Assembly (NCBI RefSeq): GCF_004341165.1
Contig: NZ_SLZR01000009.1
Coordinates: 1 to 64,000, forward strand
Length of the DNA stretch: 64,000 nt
Direction: 5' to 3'
DNA from: Reinekea marinisedimentorum
GTDB lineage: Bacteria > Pseudomonadota > Gammaproteobacteria > Pseudomonadales > Natronospirillaceae
Shown here: positions 57,346 to 64,000 of the stretch, piece by piece
Layout of the letters: each line of letters opens with the position of its first letter
How positions within the stretch are numbered: the first letter of the stretch is position 1
The notes under the pieces: generated by a model
Database searches by the model: none
Told to the model about the DNA's origin: nothing
What the model saw: only the letters and a program-made list of their open reading frames with translations
Made by a program: the position numbers and the translations under genes

Positions 57346-60300
57346 ACGTACCGACATACAAAGTGTTCTGATCTTAGGTGCCGGTCCGATTGTTATTGGT
57401 CAGGCCTGTGAATTCGACTACTCCGGCGCGCAAGCTTGTAAAGCGCTGCGTGAAGAGGGTTACCGCGTCATTCTGGTGAACTCTAACCCGGCCACCATCA
57501 TGACCGATCCGGCCATGGCCGATGCCACCTACATCGAGCCGATCATCTGGCAGGAAGTCGAAAAGATCATCGCCAAAGAAAAGCCCGATGTGCTGCTGCC
57601 AACCATGGGTGGCCAGACCGCGCTGAACTGCGCGCTGGATCTGGAAAAGCATGGCGTACTGGAAAAATACGGCGTTGAGATGATCGGTGCCAATGCCGAT
57701 ACCATCGATAAAGCCGAAGATCGTGACCGTTTCGACAAAGCCATGAAGGCGATTGGTCTGGAAACGCCGCGTTCCGGTATCGCACACAGCATGGAAGAAG
57801 CCTGGGAAGTGGTTGAAGGCTTGGGCTTCCCGTCCATTATCCGTCCGAGCTTCACCATGGGTGGCACCGGCGGCGGTATTGCTTACAACAAAGAAGAATT
57901 TGAACAGATTTGCCGTCGTGGTTTGGACTTATCCCCAACCAACGAGCTGCTGATCGACGAAAGCCTGATCGGCTGGAAAGAGTACGAGATGGAAGTGGTG
58001 CGCGACAAAGCGGACAACTGCATCATCGTGTGTGCCATTGAAAACTTCGACCCGATGGGTATTCACACCGGTGACTCCATCACCGTGGCACCGGCGCAAA
58101 CCCTGACCGATAAAGAATATCAGATCATGCGTAACGCCTCGCTGGCGGTACTGCGTGAAATTGGTGTGGAAACCGGCGGCTCCAACGTTCAATTCGGTAT
58201 TAACCCGAAAGATGGCCGCATGGTGATCATCGAGATGAACCCGCGTGTGTCCCGCTCTTCTGCGCTGGCCTCTAAAGCAACCGGCTTCCCGATTGCCAAG
58301 GTCGCTGCCAAGTTAGCGATTGGTTACACCCTGGATGAGCTGCAGAATGACATTACCGGTGGCGTCACCCCGGCTTCGTTCGAGCCAAGCATCGACTACG
58401 TTGTCACCAAGATTCCTCGCTTTGCTTTTGAAAAATTCCCGCAGGCCAATGACCGCCTGACCACGCAGATGAAATCGGTGGGTGAAGTGATGGCCATTGG
58501 CCGTAACTTCCAGGAATCGGTACAGAAAGCGTTGCGTGGTCTGGAAGTGGGCGCGTGCGGCTTCGACCCGATGCTCGATATCAATGCCAGCGATGCCGAA
58601 GAAGTGCTGGTGCGTGAGCTGCGTGAAGCCGGTCCGGATCGCATTTGGTATATTGCCGATGCCTTCCGCATGGGTAAAACCGTCGACGATATCTATGCGC
58701 TGACCGCCATTGACCCCTGGTTCCTGGTACAGATTGAAGACCTGGTGAAAGACGAAATCGCGCTTGGTCAGCTCGGCCTGAAAGACATGGACGAGGCTCT
58801 GATGCGCAAATATAAGCGCAAAGGTTTCTCGGATACCCGTCTGGCGCAACTGCTGGGCCTGAGCGAAAAAGAATTCCGCAAGAAGCGCTGGGCGCTGGGT
58901 GTGAAGCCGGTGTATAAGCGTGTGGATACCTGCGCCGCCGAGTTCGCGTCCGATACCGCCTATATGTACTCCTCGTATGATGAAGAGTGTGAAGCTGCGG
59001 TCACTGATAAGCAGAAGATCATGGTCATCGGTGGTGGCCCTAACCGCATTGGTCAGGGTATTGAATTCGACTACTGCTGTGTCCACGCGGCGCTGTCGGC
59101 TAAAGAAGATGGCTACGAGACCATTATGGTCAACTGTAACCCGGAAACGGTCTCTACCGATTACGATACCTCTGATCGTCTGTACTTCGAGCCAGTCACT
59201 CTGGAAGACGTACTGGAAATTATCGAACTGGAAAAACCAACCGGTGTGATCGTTCACTACGGTGGCCAGACGCCATTGAAGCTGGCGCGTGATTTAGAGG
59301 CCGCCGGTGCGCCGATCATCGGCACCAGTCCGGATGCCATTGACCGTGCCGAAGACCGTGAGCGCTTCCAGGTCATGGTTGAAAAGCTGGGTCTGCTGCA
59401 GCCGGAAAACGGCACTGCACGCAGCCTGGAAGAAGCTGTGGGTATTGCTAACCGTATCGGTTATCCACTGGTGGTTCGCCCGTCTTATGTACTGGGTGGC
59501 CGCGCGATGGAAATCGTTTACGCAGAAGAAGAGCTGCGCCGCTACATGAACGAAGCCGTTCAGGTTTCCAACGATGCACCGGTACTGCTCGACCACTTCC
59601 TGGACGATGCCATTGAGATGGATATCGACTGCGTTTCCGACGGCGAGCAGGTGGTGATGGGCGCCATCATGCAGCACATTGAGCAAGCCGGTATTCACTC
59701 CGGTGACTCCGCCTGTTCACTGCCGCCATACAGCCTGCCGAAAGCGGCTCAGGACATGATCCGCGCGCAGGTGCGTGATATGGCGCTGGAGCTGAACGTT
59801 GTCGGCTTGATGAACGTACAGATGGCCTGGCAGGATGAAAAACTGTACATCATCGAGGTTAACCCACGAGCTTCGCGTACCGTACCGTTTGTTTCCAAAG
59901 CCATTGGCACCTCGCTGGCGAAGATCGGTACCCAGGTAATGACCGGTAAAAAGCTATCTGAAATCGGCTTTACCGAAGAGATCATTCCGGGCTACTTCTC
60001 AGTGAAAGAAGCGGTCATGCCGTTTAACAAGTTCCACGGCGTAGACCCGGTACTGAGCCCGGAAATGAAATCGACCGGCGAAGTGATGGGCACCGGTGCA
60101 ACCTTTGCCGAGGCTTTCCTGAAGGCTGCTTTGGGTGCCGGCGCGGTGATTCCAACCAAGGGCAAAGTCATTATCTCTGTGAAAAACAAAGATAAAGAAG
60201 CGGCCTTGGCGATGGCTAAAGACTTGACCACGCTGGGCTTTGAGGTTGTTGCAACCCGCGGTACCGCTCAGTTCTTCACCGAAAACGGTCTGCCAACCGA

Positions 60301-60550
60301 GGCTGTGAATAAGGTGAAAGAAGGTCGTCCGCATCTGGTGGATATGATCAAGAACGACGAAGTCGCTTATGTGATGAATACCACGGAAGGTCGCCAATCG
60401 ATGGTTGATAGTGCGGAGATCCGTAAAGGTGCTCTGCAGCATAAGGTTTATTACACCACCACACTGGCCGGCGCGGAAGCTTCGGTTCTGGCCATGAAGC
60501 TGCGTGGCGAAACCGCCGTTAACCGCCTGCAGGACTTGCATGCCGGTTAA
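57338..60550 (+). CDS. carB: Carbamoyl-phosphate synthase large subunit CarB
   Basis: A 1070-residue synthase (E. coli 1073) beginning [20 protein letters not shown]. It has two homologous halves, each with a pre-ATP-grasp Rossmann segment ([20 protein letters not shown] and [20 protein letters not shown]) and an ATP-grasp domain ([20 protein letters not shown] and [20 protein letters not shown]). The C-terminal MGS-like allosteric domain (about 935-1070, [20 protein letters not shown]) binds UMP/ornithine in relatives. ATG 57338 overlaps the carA stop; an earlier start at 57287 would extend far into carA. greA follows, with a terminator between them. Confidence 0.98.
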   Translation: MPKRTDIQSVLILGAGPIVIGQACEFDYSGAQACKALREEGYRVILVNSNPATIMTDPAMADATYIEPIIWQEVEKIIAKEKPDVLLPTMGGQTALNCALDLEKHGVLEKYGVEMIGANADTIDKAEDRDRFDKAMKAIGLETPRSGIAHSMEEAWEVVEGLGFPSIIRPSFTMGGTGGGIAYNKEEFEQICRRGLDLSPTNELLIDESLIGWKEYEMEVVRDKADNCIIVCAIENFDPMGIHTGDSITVAPAQTLTDKEYQIMRNASLAVLREIGVETGGSNVQFGINPKDGRMVIIEMNPRVSRSSALASKATGFPIAKVAAKLAIGYTLDELQNDITGGVTPASFEPSIDYVVTKIPRFAFEKFPQANDRLTTQMKSVGEVMAIGRNFQESVQKALRGLEVGACGFDPMLDINASDAEEVLVRELREAGPDRIWYIADAFRMGKTVDDIYALTAIDPWFLVQIEDLVKDEIALGQLGLKDMDEALMRKYKRKGFSDTRLAQLLGLSEKEFRKKRWALGVKPVYKRVDTCAAEFASDTAYMYSSYDEECEAAVTDKQKIMVIGGGPNRIGQGIEFDYCCVHAALSAKEDGYETIMVNCNPETVSTDYDTSDRLYFEPVTLEDVLEIIELEKPTGVIVHYGGQTPLKLARDLEAAGAPIIGTSPDAIDRAEDRERFQVMVEKLGLLQPENGTARSLEEAVGIANRIGYPLVVRPSYVLGGRAMEIVYAEEELRRYMNEAVQVSNDAPVLLDHFLDDAIEMDIDCVSDGEQVVMGAIMQHIEQAGIHSGDSACSLPPYSLPKAAQDMIRAQVRDMALELNVVGLMNVQMAWQDEKLYIIEVNPRASRTVPFVSKAIGTSLAKIGTQVMTGKKLSEIGFTEEIIPGYFSVKEAVMPFNKFHGVDPVLSPEMKSTGEVMGTGATFAEAFLKAALGAGAVIPTKGKVIISVKNKDKEAALAMAKDLTTLGFEVVATRGTAQFFTENGLPTEAVNKVKEGRPHLVDMIKNDEVAYVMNTTEGRQSMVDSAEIRKGALQHKVYYTTTLAGAEASVLAMKLRGETAVNRLQDLHAG

Positions 60551-60589
60551 AGATCGTCATAATTCAGAAACATAAATAATTTCATATAA

Positions 60590-60609
60590 GGGCGCTCGGC
60601 GCCCTTTTT
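60590..60609 (+). terminator. Terminator between carB and greA
   Basis: GGGCGC (60590-60595), TCG loop and GCGCCC (60599-60604), followed by TTTTT. It should stop part of the car transcript before greA and thus lower greA expression from the car promoter. Confidence 0.85.
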
Positions 60610-60626
60610 GCTCAAAGGAAAAGCTA

Positions 60627-61103
60627 ATGCAACGTTACCCCATGACCGTTGAAGGTGAACTGGCGCTGCAGAACGAACTTAAAGAGTTAAAAACCGTTAA
60701 GCGTCCTGCCGTTATTGAAGCCATTGCCGAAGCCCGGGAGCACGGCGACCTAAAAGAAAACGCTGAATACCATGCTGCGCGCGAGCAGCAGGGTTTTATT
60801 GAAGCCCGTATCAGCGATATTGAAGGCCGTCTGGCCGGCTCACAGGTAATCAACGTTCACGATATTCCAAACACCGGTAAGGTGATCTTTGGTGTAACCG
60901 TAACGCTGCTAAATTTGGAAACCGATAAAGGCGTTACCTACAAAATTGTGGGAGATGATGAAGCCAACGTGAAGGTGAATAAGATCTCTGTGAACTCACC
61001 GATTGCACGCGCACTGATCGGCAAAGAGGAAGGCGATGTTGTTAATGTGCAAACGCCTGGTGGCACCGTCGAGTATGAAATAGAGTTGGTGGAGCATAAA
61101 TAA
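60627..61103 (+). CDS. greA: Transcription elongation factor GreA
   Basis: A 158-residue GreA with the N-terminal coiled coil ([20 protein letters not shown], then [20 protein letters not shown] with the catalytic DxxENAEY tip) and the C-terminal FKBP-like domain ([36 protein letters not shown]). Length equals E. coli GreA (158). It rescues backtracked RNA polymerase by stimulating transcript cleavage. AAAGGA lies upstream of the ATG. The carA-carB-greA order is that of Pseudomonas, where greA belongs to the car operon. It ends at its own terminator. Confidence 0.97.
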   Translation: MQRYPMTVEGELALQNELKELKTVKRPAVIEAIAEAREHGDLKENAEYHAAREQQGFIEARISDIEGRLAGSQVINVHDIPNTGKVIFGVTVTLLNLETDKGVTYKIVGDDEANVKVNKISVNSPIARALIGKEEGDVVNVQTPGGTVEYEIELVEHK

Positions 61104-61138
61104 ACGCTCCCGGATAACAAATAAATTTTGAAAGAATG

Positions 61139-61162
61139 AACCGCCTTAAGGGCGGTTTTTTT
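61139..61162 (+). terminator. Intrinsic terminator of greA
   Basis: AACCGCC (61139-61145), TTAAG loop, GGCGGTT (61151-61157) and a T-run to 61162. A strong Rho-independent terminator that ends the car-greA transcript. Confidence 0.93.
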
Positions 61163-61310
61163 CGTATGGGGAACGAATAACCTAATACGGTGAGTAGTTG
61201 ATTTAACTGCGTTTGGTATTGCTCTCTTTGCTGCTAAGATCACGAAAAAAATAAAAATCGACACCGCAGCCGGGACGGCAACCTAAAGCAATTAAAATAA
61301 GGATTTTTGT

Positions 61311-62639
61311 ATGCGATCAATGAAAGCCTCGCTGGCTAAACTGTGCTTGCCTCTTCTTTTGTTGGCGGGGTGTGGAAGCTCATCGGATGACCCATTAAAT
61401 TACGATGGCGTCCTTTCAGCCGCAGAACTCTATAGCTACGATACCCGGACTAACTCCGATGCGCTGGTTGAGTGTTCAGTTATCTATTTACAACCGGGCT
61501 CCTGCGATCTTTCGAAGGTGCAGCCACTGGGTATGGGGGTATCTGGCGATGTTTCGGAGAGTGACGTTGCAAGTCGCCTGGTGGTATCCCACGACTGGAT
61601 GGCCGACAGCTTTCTGGACGCCTTGGATTATATAGACGATCAAAACCTGCTTAATCTGTTTAAAGCAGTGAATACCATCGTTATCAGCTACGAAATTGAC
61701 GGTTCTTTCTACCACGCCTACACCGCATCTATTTATATCGACCCAAGGTATCTCTGGCGAAATACGGAAGAGTGGGAAACCATTAACGATGAAGATGATT
61801 CCTGCGGTTGTTCGGAATATCCATTACAGTTTTATCCTGCCCGCCGCTTTGTCGACGCTGGCAGCGGTGACTACTCAACCTGGTCAAACTCTTACAATAG
61901 TGAAACCTACAACTACCGCTATACATACCAGCTGGCTCCGAAGCTCTATAGCCTGCTTGCACACGAACTAGCTCATGCGAATGATTTTGTTCCACCCGAA
62001 CTGCTGGCCTCACTGGGCAGCAGCGGTACGATATATGACTATATCTATTCAAATACCCGGGTCAGTAGCGATCTCGATGAGCTATACCCGTTGAGTTCAG
62101 ATCTGGTTATGGAAGCTGCTGACGTTTACTACAACGAATCTGAAGCTTCGGCAGGGTTGATCGCTTCAACCGGAGAAGACATTGGCTTAGAGTTTGAGGA
62201 CGATGGCGCGAGCTATTTTTACAGTTACACCAACAGCCGTGAAGATCTGGCCACACTGGTCGAGATTTCCATGATGTATTTGAAGTATGGGGCGGTTCTC
62301 GATGTTGGTTTTACTAATATTCCGGACGTTGAAAGCCCTGAATGTGATGATTACCTTATTGAATGGGGGCAGCGTCATCGACTGGCAGATGCCGATGTCA
62401 ACAACCGAGCAGCCTATGTGGCAGGCCGAATTATTTCAGCAGACTATGCGTTGGAAATATCCTCGATAACCGATGAAACCATCGCTATTGAAGCCGGGTC
62501 CGGCTGGTGCTCATCCCGCTACGATACTGACGTTGCCGTTTCCAGCGCTCGCAGCATTCAGTCAAGGAGCCGGTCAACGGTTGTTCATGATTTTCAGGAC
62601 GATTTTGTTGTTGAGGGCGTAATGCCGGAATGGCCCTGA
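61311..62639 (+). CDS. Lipoprotein with HExxH metalloprotease motif
   Basis: A 442-residue lipoprotein with signal peptide and lipobox LLLAGC (Cys21). Residues 214-223 read YSLLAHELAHANDF; HELAH (H218, E219, H222) is a zincin HExxH motif followed by an Asp-containing helix. A third zinc ligand cannot be named with certainty (a Glu/Asp-rich stretch, MEAADVYYNESEAS, follows about 60 residues later). Several Cys pairs (DSCGCSEYP, ESPECDDYL) suggest disulfides outside the cytoplasm. I do not recognise the family. It sits between terminators as a single-gene unit with GGATTTTT before the ATG. Probably an outer-membrane-anchored peptidase; activity is inferred from the motif only. Confidence 0.72.
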   Translation: MRSMKASLAKLCLPLLLLAGCGSSSDDPLNYDGVLSAAELYSYDTRTNSDALVECSVIYLQPGSCDLSKVQPLGMGVSGDVSESDVASRLVVSHDWMADSFLDALDYIDDQNLLNLFKAVNTIVISYEIDGSFYHAYTASIYIDPRYLWRNTEEWETINDEDDSCGCSEYPLQFYPARRFVDAGSGDYSTWSNSYNSETYNYRYTYQLAPKLYSLLAHELAHANDFVPPELLASLGSSGTIYDYIYSNTRVSSDLDELYPLSSDLVMEAADVYYNESEASAGLIASTGEDIGLEFEDDGASYFYSYTNSREDLATLVEISMMYLKYGAVLDVGFTNIPDVESPECDDYLIEWGQRHRLADADVNNRAAYVAGRIISADYALEISSITDETIAIEAGSGWCSSRYDTDVAVSSARSIQSRSRSTVVHDFQDDFVVEGVMPEWP

Positions 62640-62652
62640 GGCTATACCAAAA

Positions 62653-62674
62653 AACCGCCTGTTCAGGCGGTTTT
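62653..62674. terminator. Bidirectional terminator between the HExxH lipoprotein and the cpdB-like gene
   Basis: AACCGCCT and AGGCGGTT pair around a GTTC loop, flanked by an A-run on the left and TTTT on the right, so it can work in both directions for the two convergent genes. Confidence 0.88.
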
Positions 62675-62694
62675 CTGCATTAAGGCATCAGCGT

Positions 62695-64000
62695 CTATTT
62701 AAATTCAAACAACGCAAAACCATCCTCTTCTACAGCCACAAACTCCAGATTATCACCAGCAAAGGTTCGCGCCTTGGGAGATGTGCGTATCGTTACCCTG
62801 GCATTGCCCCAGTCGGCAAATGACCAGTTGTTGTCTGCTGCCGGGTTGATCTCATTCTGGCTGAGCAGGTAGTTGGCGATGACGTCGCGGTTTTTATCCG
62901 GTGCATCGATAACCGTTGCGCTACCATCCAGCGCCGGGAAGCTGCCACCGCCGCCTGCGCGGTAGTTGTTGGTCACCACCAGAAACTCCTGCGCCGGGTC
63001 GATGGCTTTGCCCTGATAAGTGACATCCAGAATGCGCCGGGCATCGGCGTTTTCCAGTTCGCCTTTGGCGCCAAACTTACTGGGCTGAGTAACGTCAATC
63101 TTGTACTCAATGCCGTCGATTACATCAAAGTTGTAAGAAGGAAAGGCTTCATTAACCAGAGTCTGGGTGTCTTTTTTGTTGTTCGGATCAATCTGATTGA
63201 ACTGCCCGGCAGAGCGTTCCAGCCAGTCGATAACCTGCGCGCCATTCAGTTTTACAACCTTCAGGTCGTTCGGGTAGATGTATAGATCGGACACATTTTT
63301 CAGTGCAATGTCGCCGGCGGGAACATCGGTGTAGTAGTCGGCACCGCCACGACCGCCTGCTTTAAACGGGGCGGCCGCTGAAATGATCGGCAGGCCATCG
63401 TATTCGGTGCCGCGCACGATATTCTCAACATACCAGACCTGCGCGTTGTTCACGATCTGAACCGACGGGTCGTCCTGAATCTGTGAGAAGTAGCTGTAAA
63501 TCGGTGCCGTGGTTTCACCCACCTTTTGGCGCATGTACGCCAGCGTACCCTCGTGATCGGCTTTAATGGCGTCGTTAATGGTTTTATCGGCTTCTACCAG
63601 AGCAATGGTTTCGCGGCCTTCGCGTTTGGAGATGGCGCGCACCTCGGTATTCGCGCTGGCCACCTGCCATTCACCGTCAGTCATTTCCAGCGTTAAATCG
63701 ATAACGCCCAGGTGGCTGCCCCAGAAGCCCGGCATCACCGAGGGCACGCCAAACACAGTGCCTTTTTCGTTATCGACACCGTCCATGTTGTTGAACAAGT
63801 CACCGCCCGGGAATACCTGATGCGAATGGCCGAACAGGATGGCATCGATGCCTTCCACCTTAGCCAGGTGATAGACCGCATGCTCTTCATTGGTGGTGCG
63901 CGGGTTGGCATAAAGGCCGCTGTGCGGGATGGCAATGACGATGTCAGCGCCTTCGGCTTTCATCATCGGTACGTATTTTTCGGCACTGGCAATAATGTCT
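62695..64000 (-). CDS. 2',3'-cyclic-nucleotide 2'-phosphodiesterase / 3'-nucleotidase, C-terminal part (CpdB-like)
   Basis: The frame is open to the window edge, so the N-terminus is missing; about 434 residues are visible. It shows the end of the metallophosphatase domain (VIAIPHSGLYANPRT, then GIDAILFGHSHQVFPGG with the GHSH metal site) and the 5'-nucleotidase C-terminal domain (FKAGGRGGADYYTDVPAG, ISAAAPFKAG, and TNNYRAGGGGSFPAL, the substrate loop). This is the CpdB layout; E. coli CpdB is 647 residues, so roughly 200 are lost. The enzyme acts in the periplasm on 2',3'-cyclic nucleotides and 3'-nucleotides. It ends at a bidirectional terminator. Confidence 0.9.
   Translation of the reverse strand, partial: DIIASAEKYVPMMKAEGADIVIAIPHSGLYANPRTTNEEHAVYHLAKVEGIDAILFGHSHQVFPGGDLFNNMDGVDNEKGTVFGVPSVMPGFWGSHLGVIDLTLEMTDGEWQVASANTEVRAISKREGRETIALVEADKTINDAIKADHEGTLAYMRQKVGETTAPIYSYFSQIQDDPSVQIVNNAQVWYVENIVRGTEYDGLPIISAAAPFKAGGRGGADYYTDVPAGDIALKNVSDLYIYPNDLKVVKLNGAQVIDWLERSAGQFNQIDPNNKKDTQTLVNEAFPSYNFDVIDGIEYKIDVTQPSKFGAKGELENADARRILDVTYQGKAIDPAQEFLVVTNNYRAGGGGSFPALDGSATVIDAPDKNRDVIANYLLSQNEINPAADNNWSFADWGNARVTIRTSPKARTFAGDNLEFVAVEEDGFALFEFK

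Noticed and set aside
58313-59257. Long antisense frames within carB
   Set aside because: Same bias effect in a highly expressed gene; no motif, no start signal.

Overview
The window looks like a chromosomal segment of a marine-type, polysaccharide-degrading gammaproteobacterium. Pointers are the carA-carB-greA order known from pseudomonads, dbpA, srkA, modABC with modE, adhE, a cpdB-like gene, and a secreted GH45 cellulase with a CBM2 and an acidic Asp/Ser/Thr linker of the kind common in Saccharophagus/Teredinibacter/Cellvibrio-like bacteria. Genus cannot be fixed from the sequence alone.

Region 1 (1-19.7 kb) is an exopolysaccharide locus. A visibly AT-rich minus-strand block (96-8937) holds a GT8-like transferase, a Wzx-type flippase, three GT4 glycosyltransferases and three mutually dissimilar PAPS-type sulfotransferases, so the product is probably a sulfated glycan. 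A plus-strand block (9027-12294) adds a GT2 enzyme, a DegT-type PLP protein and a NodB-type deacetylase. An ATP-grasp ligase and the minus-strand trio prsK-prsR-prsT (19612 to 13604) follow; these three are hallmark regulators/TPR lipoprotein of XrtA/PEP-CTERM exopolysaccharide systems. No exosortase lies in the window.

Region 2 (19.7-29.5 kb) has two paralogous surface lipoproteins with a fibronectin-III-like domain, one on a Glu/Thr stalk; glmU-glmS (UDP-GlcNAc supply); the GH45-CBM2 cellulase; a 262-bp MITE with TTAA target duplications; and a lipoprotein with two discoidin domains and a beta-helix.

Region 3 (29.5-34.1 kb) is the molybdate system modA-modB-modC-mop-modE behind a good ModE box, then an MliC-like lipoprotein.

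Region 4 (34-43.6 kb) contains a GlxA-type regulator, an IadA-like amidohydrolase, a GDPD phosphodiesterase, a GNAT enzyme, an RraA-family protein, a DMT exporter, an outer-membrane-like protein and adhE.

Region 5 (43.6-55.8 kb) holds a lipoprotein, an HDOD protein overlapping an SthA-like flavoprotein, a PAS histidine kinase, dbpA, a redox cluster (disulfide oxidoreductase, DUF1499 protein, OhrR-like regulator with a structured shared operator), srkA, a small rod-protein-like gene with a SprA-type HExxH protein, a PilZ protein and an XRE regulator.

Region 6 (55.9-64 kb) is carA-carB-greA, preceded by a promoter, a T-run at the start site, a 25-codon leader peptide and a terminator/attenuator that together look like pyrimidine (UTP) control. 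A HExxH lipoprotein and the C-terminal part of a cpdB-like gene complete the window.

No rRNA, tRNA, CRISPR array or complete insertion sequence was seen.
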